64,000 bases of DNA from Vulcanimicrobiota bacterium (GTDB lineage Bacteria; Vulcanimicrobiota; Vulcanimicrobiia; Vulcanimicrobiales; Vulcanimicrobiaceae): NCBI GenBank assembly GCA_003161435.1, contig PMOS01000004.1, positions 1 through 64,000 on the forward strand, in the 5' to 3' direction. Below, in pieces: positions 50,851-59,327 of the stretch. A program made the translations under genes and the position numbers. The notes beneath the pieces were generated by a model that was given only the letters and a program-made list of their open reading frames with translations, made no database searches and was not told where the DNA came from. The number at the start of each line of letters is the position of its first letter. Position 1 is the stretch's first letter.

Positions 50851-53559
50851 TTGGCGAAGGTTCTCATTTCATACCGGCGGTCAGACTCGGCCGGTATCGT
50901 CGGGCGCATTTACGATCGCCTAACCGCGCGCTACGGCCCCGAGGGCGTGTTTCTGGACGTCGACAAGATCCCGTTCGGCGTCGACTTCCGCGAGCACGTC
51001 CGCGAGCGGCTCGCCGGCGCGGACGTGGTCGTAGCGATCGTCGGTGCGCATTGGCTGGGCGCGAACAACGGCCACGCGCGCATCCACGACGACGACGATC
51101 CGGTGCGCATGGAGATCGAGGCGGCGCTGGCGGCGGGCACGCCGCTGTGCCCGGTGCTCCTCGACGGCGCGCGGATGCCCAGCGAGCGCGAGCTACCGCC
51201 GACGCTAGGCCCTTTTGCGTACGTCAACGCTGCCCCGCTCGACGCGGGCCGGGATTTCGAGCACGACGTGAGTCGCCTCATCGCGTCGCTCGACGCGCTA
51301 TTAGGCCCCAAGGCACCGCCGCTGCCAGCGCCAGCCGATGCGCGCGAAGCGCCGTCGAGCAACCTGCCGCGCCAGCTCACCTCGTTTGTCGGACGCGCCG
51401 ACGACGTAGCCGAAATCGCAGCGCTCATCGAGAGGTCCGCTTTGGTGACGCTGGTGGGCGCGGGCGGTGCGGGCAAGACGCGCTGCGCGGTTCAGGTCGG
51501 CGCGGCGTTGCTCGACGGTTTGGGGGACGGGGTCTGGTTCGTGGACCTTGCGCCGCTGTCCGATCCAACGCTGGTCACCGGAGCAACGGCGCTGGCGTTA
51601 GGTGTGCCCGAATCACCCAATCGCTCCCCGCTCGACACGGTGCTGGCGTATCTCAAGCGCAAGCGGCTGCTGCTGGTCCTGGACAACTGCGAGCACGTGA
51701 TCGCCGAGGTGCGTACGGTGGCCAGCGCGATCCTGCGCGGTTGCCCTGACGTCCGCATCCTGGCGACCAGCCGCGAGGCGCTGGGCATCGCCGGTGAAGA
51801 GGTGTATCGGCTGCCGTCACTGGCCGTCCCGCCGCCTAACGCGGTCACCGCGGCGGAGATCGCACGCTGCGGCGCCGTCGAGCTATTCGTGGATCGGGCG
51901 CGCTCGGCCGAGAAGCGGTTCACGTTGACTGACGAGAACGCGCCGTCCGTCGCGGAGATCTGTCGGCGACTCGACGGCATTCCGCTGGCGCTCGAGCTGG
52001 CCGCTGCGCGGATCAAGATGCTCTCCCCGCAACAGCTGGCGCAGCGGCTCGACGAGCGCTTCCGCGTACTCACCGGCGGAGATCGCTCGGCGCTGCCGCG
52101 CCAGCAGACCATGCGCGCGCTCATCGACTGGAGCTACGACCTGTTGACGGAGGCCGAGAAGGCGATCTTTCGGCGGCTGTCGATCTTCGCGGGCGGCTTC
52201 ACGCTCGAAACGGCGAGCGCGGTGTGCGCAGATGACGCCCTCGACGAATTGGCGGTGCTCGATCTGCTCACCTCATTGGCGGACAAGTCGCTGGTCCAAT
52301 CGGAGCTTCGCGACACCGGAACGCGGTATCGGCTGTTGGAATCGACCCGGCAATACGCGAGCGAGAAGCTGATGGCCGCCGGCGAGCACGAGGCCGTCGC
52401 GCGAGCTCACGCGAGCGCCTGTCTCGCGCTCGCTGAGAGACTCGATCGTAGTTGGGAGGTGACGCCGAACTACGAGTGGCTCGCGCAGGCCCAGCCGGAG
52501 CTGGAGAACTGGCGAGCTGCGCTCGAGTGGGCATTGGGGTCAGGCGGCGATGTGCATCTTGGCCAGCAGTTGGCGAGCGTCTTGCACTGGGGCAGACGCG
52601 GCTTGGCACCCGACGGGCGTCGTTGGGTCAGGCTGGCGCAAGCGTCTGTCGATGCCCAGACCGATCCTGCGATCGCCACTGCGCTGGACATGGCGCAAGG
52701 GGCGCTCGATCTCAGCCTCAATCTACACACCGACGCCTATGCGATCGCTCAACGGGCACTAGACCGTCATCGCGAGCTCGACGATCCGCTGGGCAACGCC
52801 CAGGCGAAGCGCCTCGCGGGCGCGGCGCTCGCCTCACTTGGACGCTGCTCCGAAGGTGAGCTCCTCTTGGAGGAGGCTCTCGCTGCGTTCCGTCGCCTGG
52901 GCGCCCGCAAGAGCGCTGCGGGAACGCTTGAGTCGCTCGGCATCGCGCGCAGTCTTGTCGATGACGTCGCTGGAGCGCGCACGCGCTATGCCGAAGCGCG
53001 GGCGGCGGCAGTGCAGATCGGAGCCGATGGTCTGATGGCCAGTGTCACGCTGAACCTTGCGGAGCTCGAGTTTCGTAATGGTGATGCGTTCGCGGCCATC
53101 AGGTTTGCCGGTGAAGCGGTCGCCGGGTTTCGTGCCGGCAACAATGCTCTCGCGGTCGCAGTAGTCCTATGTAACATGGCGATGTATCTGGTCGCGCTCG
53201 GACGTTATGACGAGGCCCGCTCGAGCGCACGTGAAGCACTTCCCACGTTGCGCGATGCACAGGACGGTGTCCAGGTCAGCCTTGTGCTGCAGCACCTCGC
53301 CGCGATCGCGGCCCTCCGCCCGATCGGCGATCCCGAAGCTCCACAACAGGCCCGTTTACGGGCGGCGCGTCTGGTTGGTTACGTCGACGCGCGTATGGCG
53401 TCTCTCGGGGCGCGACGCTACGATACCGATCAGCGAGAGCAAGATCGGGTTCTTTCTGCGCTGCGCGACGCGCTCGGGGAAGTTCGCCTACCAGAACTGA
53501 TGGCCGCGGGCCGAAACTGGACGGAGGATCAGGCCGTCGCCCAAGCCTTGCTCGTGTAA
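50851..53559 (+). CDS. TIR-STAND ATPase-TPR protein
   Basis: A 902-residue protein. An N-terminal TIR domain (about 1-150; KVLISYRRSDSAGIVGRIYDRL, FLDVDKIPFGVDF, and VRMEIEAAL with candidate catalytic Glu88/Glu90) joins a STAND NTPase (P-loop GAGGAGKT 203-210, LLLVLDNCEH, ILATSREAL, GIPLALELAAARI) and C-terminal TPR-like helices. The TTG start is the only one giving the full TIR strand. TIR-STAND proteins can be immune sensors that degrade NAD on activation; AfsR-like regulators share the ATPase. Its accessory-region location supports a defence role, but no phage target is known. Confidence 0.88.
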   Translation: MAKVLISYRRSDSAGIVGRIYDRLTARYGPEGVFLDVDKIPFGVDFREHVRERLAGADVVVAIVGAHWLGANNGHARIHDDDDPVRMEIEAALAAGTPLCPVLLDGARMPSERELPPTLGPFAYVNAAPLDAGRDFEHDVSRLIASLDALLGPKAPPLPAPADAREAPSSNLPRQLTSFVGRADDVAEIAALIERSALVTLVGAGGAGKTRCAVQVGAALLDGLGDGVWFVDLAPLSDPTLVTGATALALGVPESPNRSPLDTVLAYLKRKRLLLVLDNCEHVIAEVRTVASAILRGCPDVRILATSREALGIAGEEVYRLPSLAVPPPNAVTAAEIARCGAVELFVDRARSAEKRFTLTDENAPSVAEICRRLDGIPLALELAAARIKMLSPQQLAQRLDERFRVLTGGDRSALPRQQTMRALIDWSYDLLTEAEKAIFRRLSIFAGGFTLETASAVCADDALDELAVLDLLTSLADKSLVQSELRDTGTRYRLLESTRQYASEKLMAAGEHEAVARAHASACLALAERLDRSWEVTPNYEWLAQAQPELENWRAALEWALGSGGDVHLGQQLASVLHWGRRGLAPDGRRWVRLAQASVDAQTDPAIATALDMAQGALDLSLNLHTDAYAIAQRALDRHRELDDPLGNAQAKRLAGAALASLGRCSEGELLLEEALAAFRRLGARKSAAGTLESLGIARSLVDDVAGARTRYAEARAAAVQIGADGLMASVTLNLAELEFRNGDAFAAIRFAGEAVAGFRAGNNALAVAVVLCNMAMYLVALGRYDEARSSAREALPTLRDAQDGVQVSLVLQHLAAIAALRPIGDPEAPQQARLRAARLVGYVDARMASLGARRYDTDQREQDRVLSALRDALGEVRLPELMAAGRNWTEDQAVAQALLV

Positions 53560-53960
53560 TCGCACGCGCAAGGCGGCGGTTCTAGCGGTCGTTCCCATGA
53601 GTGCAAAGGCCGTGTTCGCCGTCTGCCGTTGCGGAACGAAGCTGCTTACGCCGACGCCGTGTCGGGGGCTCTGCTACGCTGGCCGCATGCCATACCGAGG
53701 TCCGTACACGCTCGAAGACATCGAGCGGGTCGCCCGGCGACTTCACGCAAGTCCTCATGCGTCCGGTGACGACCGTTCTGTGTAGCAACGACGAGATGCA
53801 GCTCACGACGATCGGCCTCCGCTGGCCGTGCGATTGCGAGACGCGCGGCACCGGAAGTCCGGCACACTTGCCGGCATGCGTCTGGGCCGCATGTAGTAAC
53901 CACAGGCGCGCGCTTGAAGAGCAACCGGAGCGCCCACCCGCCATCGGATTCGAAGATCCC
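53560..53960 (+). other. degenerate region before the integrase remnant
   Basis: About 400 bp without a convincing gene. Short frames exist on both strands (for instance from ATG 53690) but none resembles a known protein. Probably debris of the same element as the integrase remnant. Confidence 0.35.
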
Positions 53961-54180
53961 GAGCCGATTATCGTGCCACGCGAGCGGGCTACCGGGCTAC
54001 TCGATCATTCCACGCCGACGGTAACGCTGTCGATCTACAGTCACGTCGTCGAAGGCAACGAAAGCGCGGCGATGGACGTGCTCGGCGACCGTCTCGAGCA
54101 GATGCGCAACCGCATCGCGGATGCGCTCGAGAATGCTGATGGCTACCGAATGGCTACCGTGGCCGATTCGGCAAAGAAGA
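53961..54180 (+). pseudogene. tyrosine integrase C-terminal remnant
   Basis: In frame, LLDHSTPTVTLSIYSHVVEGNESAAMDVLGDRLEQMRNRI matches the end of tyrosine recombinases (L-x-H-x-x-x-x-T-x-x-x-Y, with the catalytic Tyr in IYSHV). Everything upstream of this motif is missing or unrecognisable. It ends about 25 bp from the tRNA gene's 3' end, the usual place of an integrase next to its attachment site. The frame then reads through the tRNA. Confidence 0.75.
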
Positions 54181-54200
54181 AAGCCCGCCGTAGCGGGCTT
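54181..54200 (-). terminator. terminator of the initiator tRNA
   Basis: Read on the minus strand, AAGCCCGC/GCGGGCTT with a 4-base loop is followed by TTCTT, 4 bp after the tRNA CCA end. Classic intrinsic terminator. Confidence 0.8.
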
Positions 54201-54204
54201 CCAA

Positions 54205-54281
<77 letters not shown>

Positions 54282-54442
54282 ACGGGCGACGGTTACTATA
54301 GCATCGGTGTCGAACGAACGTCAAGGATATGGACGGCCTCGGTAGTGGTCCCTTTTGGGATCGGCCGAGGTTCGGTCATGCTCGGCTCTAGTGTACTCCA
54401 CCTAGGGAGCCAAAGCGACCGGCCGACGCGAAAGGCTGGAGC

Positions 54443-55024
54443 GTGGCGCAGACTAAGCGCGCAGCGTGGGCTGGATTCTCGGCTGGGGTGGGCTGGGAGG
54501 CCCTTCGTTACGTTCTCGAAGCCGTGATTCATCCGGTGAAGCTCGCGGAGGCCGTTCTCGCCTCGCCCTGGACCGTCGTGGGGGTCATACTCGTCGCGGG
54601 GTTCGTTGCGGCGTATTGGACCGAGATTCTTGACGCCGCGTACTGGTGCTCCGGGCTCTTTCTGCCGCGAACGTACAAAGGGTATCTCTCGCGGCTAATC
54701 CGCCGCATTCGTGCCCTTGTTTTGCGGGCCAAGGCCCCGACTGACGTAAGAGAGGTCACGAACATATTGACGGCCCCGAAAGCCGTTCTGGTTGTCGCAG
54801 AAGCACACGAGGCGAAGATGCAACTGCTCAGCCTGTTTCAGAACGACCCGAAGACCGCGCGCGAGCTATCCGACCTTGCGCTTTGGCCTGACGATATGCT
54901 CGCACACATGGCGGACACGTTCGCGCGCCTTCTCTCGCGAATTGACGATGCCGTTCCCGCGCCCCCGCGACCGCCGCGCCGTGGGCCGCCTCCGCGAAAG
55001 CGACCGACAGCGCCAAGCGATTAA
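54443..55024 (+). CDS. hypothetical membrane protein
   Basis: A 193-residue protein from GTG 54443. One or two hydrophobic segments (about 42-62 and 65-78), a basic cytosolic stretch (SRLIRRIRALVLRAK), an acidic-helical middle and a Pro/Arg-rich tail. No family recognised. Its 3' end overlaps the convergent transposase stop by 4 bases, typical of insertion next to or into accessory DNA. Confidence 0.55.
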   Translation: MAQTKRAAWAGFSAGVGWEALRYVLEAVIHPVKLAEAVLASPWTVVGVILVAGFVAAYWTEILDAAYWCSGLFLPRTYKGYLSRLIRRIRALVLRAKAPTDVREVTNILTAPKAVLVVAEAHEAKMQLLSLFQNDPKTARELSDLALWPDDMLAHMADTFARLLSRIDDAVPAPPRPPRRGPPPRKRPTAPSD

Positions 55025-55878
55025 GCGGCGGAGCTATCCGTGAGCACGTCGGGGAGTTTCGCGAGGTCGTGCAGCGTCCAGAGCCGATCCGTCAGGCCCG
55101 CTTTGATCGCGGGCGTCGTCTTGAGCGTCTGGTGCCGCCGGCAAAAGTTGTAGTACATGAAATTGAGCGCGCAGGCGCGTTGTAGGTTCTCGGCCTTCTT
55201 GGAGAAGCCGTTCGTTAGCCGCGTATAGCGGCGCATCGACATACGCATCGTGAGATTGTTGCGCTCGACGTAGGCGGTCGAAATATGCTTCGGATCGGGG
55301 TCGCCCCAAATCGGCGTCCGCACGACCGTTTTGACGACCATCGGGCTATACTTGCGTTCCGGCGTGTCGTCGTCCAGGATGCCGTAGTCTTTCACCTCAG
55401 AGCCGTGATCGGCGCGGTACTCGAAGAACCGTTGGATCGGCTCAGCATAGCCTGGGAAGCCGTCGGTGGAGATTTGGACCCGCTGCGACACAACGCGCTC
55501 TGCAAGGTCGCGAACGAATAGCGAAGCATCTCCGCGCGTCCGCTTCCCGATCCGCCACGACACGATCAATTTCGTGTCAGCGTCGATAGCCGTCCACGTC
55601 CACAAATCGCCGACGCCCTCGGCTCCGCGCTTTTCGAGCGGGAGATTGCGCTCCTTGGCATGGCAGAAGGACCAAATCTCATCGAGCTGGAGCCGTTCGG
55701 ATTTGAGGCCGCGGATCGCCTGGTCCAAGTAGAGGTCGCAGGCGTCCCCCACGTCGGCCAACAGGCGCAGGACGCTCTTCTTGTCGACGCCCACGATCCG
55801 GGCGCTTCCCCGAACGCTGTTGCCTTCGACCAAGGCGGCGAGGATGCGGACCCGTTCTTCCAACGGCAGGCGGTTCAT
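55021..55878 (-). CDS. IS1-family transposase
   Basis: A 285-residue DDE transposase in one frame. The N-terminal helix-turn-helix is SVRGSARIVGVDKKSVLRLL. The catalytic core has LQLDEIWSFCHAKE (first Asp), ISTDGFPGYAEPI (second Asp) and STAYVERNNLTMRMSMRRYTRLTNGFSKKAENL (Glu). This is the single-frame IS1-like group, without the programmed frameshift of classic IS1. Intact and probably active, though I could not see clean terminal inverted repeats. Confidence 0.9.
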   Translation of the reverse strand: MNRLPLEERVRILAALVEGNSVRGSARIVGVDKKSVLRLLADVGDACDLYLDQAIRGLKSERLQLDEIWSFCHAKERNLPLEKRGAEGVGDLWTWTAIDADTKLIVSWRIGKRTRGDASLFVRDLAERVVSQRVQISTDGFPGYAEPIQRFFEYRADHGSEVKDYGILDDDTPERKYSPMVVKTVVRTPIWGDPDPKHISTAYVERNNLTMRMSMRRYTRLTNGFSKKAENLQRACALNFMYYNFCRRHQTLKTTPAIKAGLTDRLWTLHDLAKLPDVLTDSSAA

Positions 55879-55935
55879 AATCCCATTATGCTTACCGGCA
55901 AGCAGAAAGTCAAGCCCTGTGATCCTAATGGGCGG

Positions 55936-56187
55936 CTAGGCTTCGGCCTCACGGCGCCCGAGCAAATACTCCCACAGGATATGCTGAATCAGGTTGCTTC
56001 GCGTCCGGTGCTGTGCTGTGGCCAAGGCATCAAGCGCGTTCAGAAGTGGGACGCTCAACCTGAGCGATGTCGCAGCGGTCAACCTTGGGATTCTCTGAAG
56101 CACTTCGGCCTCGCCGATGCGCTCGACATGCGAGGCCGAAAGAAGCTCTGCAACCGCCTCGGGCGTGCTAGCTGACTTTACTGCCAT
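55936..56187 (-). CDS. BrnA-like ribbon-helix-helix antitoxin
   Basis: An 83-residue protein: an N-terminal arm and a ribbon-helix-helix region, AATSLRLSVPLLNALDALATAQHRTRSNLIQHILWEYLLG. Its ATG shares one base with the stop of the toxin-like gene upstream (TAATG). Toxin-first order with a ribbon-helix-helix antitoxin second is the BrnT-BrnA pattern. Confidence 0.75.
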   Translation of the reverse strand: MAVKSASTPEAVAELLSASHVERIGEAEVLQRIPRLTAATSLRLSVPLLNALDALATAQHRTRSNLIQHILWEYLLGRREAEA

Positions 56188-56477
56188 TACTTACCCTTCG
56201 TTCGGTACCTCCGCTTCTCGTCGTCCGCCATATCGCGGGCGGCAAACGGGCGTAGGATACCGTCTTCTAGTGGTTCTCCAACAACGAGGAGCAATCGGCC
56301 GCTGCCTGTTTGGCCGTAGAAAACGTAGTTGGCACCATCCCGGATGACGAGGGTGGGTGGCGTACCCTCGTCGTCGATCCCGAAGATAATCTCGTCAATA
56401 TCGTCCGGCGTGATGTCACGCTCGCTAAGGTGTTTAAGGCTCGCATCGGTCCAGTAGAGCTCTCGGATTCGGGACAC
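56187..56477 (-). CDS. BrnT-like toxin
   Basis: A 96-residue protein. The N-terminus LYWTDASLKHLSERDITPDDIDEIIFG, the central strand YVFYGQTGSGRLLLVVGE and the C-terminus ILRPFAARDMADDEKRRYR fit BrnT/RelE-like ribonuclease toxins (typical final A-R-x-M-x-x-x-E-x-R-x-Y). It is the first gene of a two-gene operon with the antitoxin. Activity is not shown. Confidence 0.7.
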   Translation of the reverse strand: MSRIRELYWTDASLKHLSERDITPDDIDEIIFGIDDEGTPPTLVIRDGANYVFYGQTGSGRLLLVVGEPLEDGILRPFAARDMADDEKRRYRTKGK

Positions 56478-56595
56478 CGACCACTCCTTGTATTACATTG
56501 CATCACGAAGGAAGATATTGGAAGGGTTATGACCCTGAAGCCTCCGCGGCTTCTGCCTGACACCATTCGGTGCGGCGTCGTGTCGGCCTTCCGGC

Positions 56596-57201
56596 GTGGG
56601 GGCTCTTGAGGCCCTTGACGCTAGCTCTTGCCCAATGATAGGGTGGGTGGGCATGATAGCGCAAATAGAGGGGAGGCGGTCTAGTATCGACGCGGCGCAG
56701 TTAGAGGCGATCCTCAGCGGCGTGCAGGCAGAGCTCCAGGAACTCTTTGCCGAGCGGTCACGCCTGGAAAATCAGCGGACCGAGCTAGAGTCGCGGATTG
56801 CTAAGAGAGAGCACTACGCCCACGCGACCGAGGAGCTGCTCAGCGAGGAGCGGCCGACGGTCGCTCATGGGCCGATAAAACCGCCTCTCACGATCCTTGC
56901 TACCACGGAGCAACTTCGGCCCGTAAAGCCGTTGCCACCGAACACAGAGGCCGCCTTGATCGGCTATCCTCGGAGCGGCTATGGTGCCGTTACTAAGGCT
57001 GTCGAGCGGCTTCTTGCGGTCCGCACCCAAGGCTGGACGGCCCGAACAATGGCGGAGATTCTCGCGCGCACCGGGTTTGTCGTAGCGGACTCCCATGAAG
57101 CCGCTGTGCGTAGTGCCCTTAAGAACATGCGTAAGCAGCGCAAGGTGACGCACAACATTGAGACGCGGCGCTACCACCTGAATAGCAAAGCCCAGGCCTG
57201 A
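56596..57201 (+). CDS. hypothetical coiled-coil/winged-helix protein
   Basis: A protein of up to 201 residues. A coiled coil (about 27-85, AAQLEAILSGVQAELQELFAERSRLENQRTELESRIAKRE) is followed by a winged-helix-like C-terminal region (YGAVTKAVERLLAVRTQGWTARTMAEILARTGF...AVRSALKNMRKQRKV). The start could be GTG 56596, ATG 56635 or ATG 56653. Possible DNA-binding protein of an accessory element. Its stop lies inside a long hairpin. Confidence 0.6.
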   Translation: MGALEALDASSCPMIGWVGMIAQIEGRRSSIDAAQLEAILSGVQAELQELFAERSRLENQRTELESRIAKREHYAHATEELLSEERPTVAHGPIKPPLTILATTEQLRPVKPLPPNTEAALIGYPRSGYGAVTKAVERLLAVRTQGWTARTMAEILARTGFVVADSHEAAVRSALKNMRKQRKVTHNIETRRYHLNSKAQA

Positions 57202-57216
57202 ACGCCTGGGCTTTGC
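57185..57216 (+). terminator. long perfect hairpin covering a stop codon
   Basis: A perfect 13-bp stem GCAAAGCCCAGGC/GCCTGGGCTTTGC with 6-base loop CTGAAC, which contains most of the TGA stop of the gene before it. No clear U-run follows. The tRNA starts 7 bp downstream, so it may separate the two transcripts. Confidence 0.6.
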
Positions 57217-57222
57217 CTACGT

Positions 57223-57315
57223 GGAGAGGTGGCCGAGTGGCTTAAGGCAGTCGACCTAGGTTCGACCGGGGTCAGGTAAGAGCGGCCCCCGGGGGTTCGA
57301 ATCCCTCTCTCTCCG
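57223..57315 (+). tRNA. serine-type tRNA with UAG anticodon
   Basis: Cloverleaf of 93 nt. Acceptor GGAGAGG pairs with TCTCTCC (one G-U); discriminator G; D arm GCCGAGTGGCTTAAGGC; anticodon stem GTCGA/TCGAC with loop CCTAGGT (anticodon TAG at 57257-57259); a 24-nt variable arm with a 6-bp stem; T arm GGGGG-TTCGAAT-CCCTC. The body and G73 are those of tRNA-Ser, but UAG reads leucine CUA codons and position 33 is C instead of the near-universal U. CCA is not encoded (CCT). It may be a recoding tRNA or a decayed gene. Confidence 0.75.
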
Positions 57316-57318
57316 CCT

Positions 57319-57549
57319 CTATTCTTCGGCCGCAGGGCGCTTCCATCGCGCCGCTGCGGCCTTTTCGCTTATCCGCTTGCGCTCGTCCTCGGATAGCGCC
57401 GCCTTCCGCGCTTCGCCGCCCTTGCGGCCTAACTCGACCGCTGCGCCGTTCTTTTCGACCGGCTGGACCTTCGGCTTCTCACCGGTGATTTGGTCCAGGA
57501 TCGACCGAGCGGCTTCGTTCGGATCGGAGGGCGGCTTCGACTTGGGCAC
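57319..57549 (-). CDS. small basic Lys/Ala-rich protein
   Basis: A 76-residue protein. The C-terminal half, AAVELGRKGGEARKAALSEDERKRISEKAAAARW, is the repeat-like motif of small histone-H1-like or DNA-binding proteins seen in many bacteria. The GTG start at 57549 abuts a GGGAG, which is too close to be an ideal ribosome site. Function unknown. Confidence 0.65.
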   Translation of the reverse strand: MPKSKPPSDPNEAARSILDQITGEKPKVQPVEKNGAAVELGRKGGEARKAALSEDERKRISEKAAAARWKRPAAEE

Positions 57550-57567
57550 CTCCCAAGCGTGGCCGTC

Positions 57568-58635
57568 ATGCGCTACTCTGTCAAGGTGCCCGCAGATTCA
57601 AAAGGGACCACTACCGACGGCCTCGATCTCGTCGCGCTCCCGAAAGTTCAGCTCCACTGTCACCTTGAAGGAACCGTGCGCGCCCAGACCTTTCGCGCGT
57701 TGGCTGCCAAGTACGGTGTCGAGCTAGGCGAGCGGGCTGATCCGGCCCGAACGTACGCGTTCGCGACGTTCGGCGAGTTCTTGCTTCTGTTCGCCAAGGT
57801 GAGCGAGACGCTGCGGCGGCCCGAAGACTTCGCCATGATCGCGCGCGACTACGCCGCCGACGCCGCCGCGCAAGGCGTCCTCTACGCGGAAATCTTCATC
57901 TCGCCGTCGGTCTGGACGTTCTTCCACGACGAGCTCGACATCCGAGCGACCGTCGAGGCGATCCGCGCCGCGCTCGACGAGGCGGGCGGACCGCTGGGGA
58001 TCGAGATCGCGTTGATCGCCGACCTGACCCGCAACTTCGGGCCCGAGCGCGCCGAGCTGATCGCGCGCGAGGCGGTTGGCCTGCGTGACCTCGGAGTAAT
58101 CGGCGTCGGCCTGGGCGGCGACGAGTCGCGCTTTCCACCGGAGCTCTACGAGCGCGCCTACGCCATCGCGCGCGACGGCGGGCTGCACGGCGTCGCCCAT
58201 GCCGGCGAGGCGGCCGGGGCGGCTAGCGTGCGGGCCGCGGTCGAGGTGCTCGGCGCCGAACGGATCGGGCACGGCGTCCGGGCTATCGAGGATCCGGCGG
58301 TCGTCGAGTTGCTCGCCGAGCGTCGCGTCCCGCTCGAGATCTGCCCAACCTCGAACCGGCTGACCGGTGCGGCGCCGGCCGGGGCCGTGCACCCGCTCGG
58401 AGCCCTGGATGCCGCCGGCTGCATCGTGACGATCGACGCCGACGACCCGGCACTGTTCGGTACCACGCTGGTGGACGAGTATCGCTACGTCGCCGAGACG
58501 TTCGGGGCGGACGCCGTCCTGCGTTTTGCCCGCAACGCGATCGACGCGTCGTTCGCCTCGCCCGCCCTCAAGGCACGCCTGCGCGAGCAGTTCGAGCAAT
58601 CCCGGAACTCCGAGCCGGCGGGTCGAAGTACCTAG
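57568..58635 (+). CDS. add: adenosine deaminase
   Basis: A 355-residue TIM-barrel zinc hydrolase. Zinc and catalytic motifs are PKVQLHCHLEGTVRAQT (HxH), GVAHAGEAAGAASVRAAVEVLGAERIGHGVRAIED (His and Glu), the CPTSN loop and VTIDADDPALFGTTL (Asp pair). The ATG at 57568 is preferred over longer reads into noncoding DNA. It converts adenosine to inosine. The DtxR gene follows 2 bp later. Confidence 0.95.
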   Translation: MRYSVKVPADSKGTTTDGLDLVALPKVQLHCHLEGTVRAQTFRALAAKYGVELGERADPARTYAFATFGEFLLLFAKVSETLRRPEDFAMIARDYAADAAAQGVLYAEIFISPSVWTFFHDELDIRATVEAIRAALDEAGGPLGIEIALIADLTRNFGPERAELIAREAVGLRDLGVIGVGLGGDESRFPPELYERAYAIARDGGLHGVAHAGEAAGAASVRAAVEVLGAERIGHGVRAIEDPAVVELLAERRVPLEICPTSNRLTGAAPAGAVHPLGALDAAGCIVTIDADDPALFGTTLVDEYRYVAETFGADAVLRFARNAIDASFASPALKARLREQFEQSRNSEPAGRST

Positions 58636-58637
58636 CG

Positions 58638-59327
58638 ATGCCCGGGCACACCCATTTCGACGAGTCGACCGAGGAGTATCTCGAAGCGGTCTACCGCCTC
58701 GAGCGCGAGGGTCCCGGCGTGAGCACGTCCGGGCTCGCGGCCGATCTCGGCGTCGCGCCGGGCTCCGTCTCGGGGATGCTCAAGAAGCTCGCCACCGACG
58801 GCTACCTCACGCACGAGGCACGCGGGCAAGCGAAGCTCACCGAAAAGGGGCTGAAGGTCGCCGTTCGCGTCATCCGCCGCAACCGGCTGGCCGAGGTCTT
58901 TCTCCAAGACATCCTGGGCATGCCGTGGGACGAAGTCCACGACGAAGCGTGCCGGCTCGAGCACGCGATCTCCGACCGGGTCGAAGCGCGGCTCGTCGCG
59001 GTGCTGGGCGATCCGAAGGTCTGCCCGCACGGGCTGCCGATTCCACCGGCCGATCTGAGCGCGCCGCCGCGCGTCGGCGGGCGTCTCTCGGACGCCGAAG
59101 CCGGCACGACGGTTCGCATCGTCGAGGTGGTCGAGGACGTTCCCGAGACGCTGCGTTATCTCGACCGGATCGGGTTGCGGCCCGGCGCGCGAGTCGACGT
59201 GGTCGAACGCGGACCGCTGGGCGGGCCGATCACGGTCGAAGGGGCGAGCGGCCGGACCGCCATCTCGATCGAGTTGGCGCGGTTGATCGCGATCTCCACG
59301 GAGGCGAGCCCGGCGCTGAGCGCGTGA
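58638..59327 (+). CDS. DtxR/MntR-family metal-dependent regulator
   Basis: A 229-residue regulator: N-terminal winged helix (STEEYLEAVYRLEREGPGVSTSGLAADLGVAPGSVSGMLKKLATDGYL), metal-binding dimerisation helices with RLAEVFLQDILGMPWDEVHDEACRLEHAISDRVEARL and VCPHGLPIP, and a C-terminal SH3/FeoA-like domain. It senses Fe(II) or Mn(II). Its stop overlaps the rhomboid GTG. Confidence 0.93.
   Translation: MPGHTHFDESTEEYLEAVYRLEREGPGVSTSGLAADLGVAPGSVSGMLKKLATDGYLTHEARGQAKLTEKGLKVAVRVIRRNRLAEVFLQDILGMPWDEVHDEACRLEHAISDRVEARLVAVLGDPKVCPHGLPIPPADLSAPPRVGGRLSDAEAGTTVRIVEVVEDVPETLRYLDRIGLRPGARVDVVERGPLGGPITVEGASGRTAISIELARLIAISTEASPALSA

Noticed and set aside
55021-55878. Terminal inverted repeats of the IS1-type element
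   Set aside because: Read both flanks (about 54.9-55.0 and 55.9-56.0 kb) and found no convincing matching ends by eye.
57223-57315. Idea that the odd tRNA is the selenocysteine tRNA needed for the 39.7 kb candidate
   Set aside because: The anticodon is UAG, not UCA, and the acceptor/T arms are the normal 7/5 rather than the Sec type.
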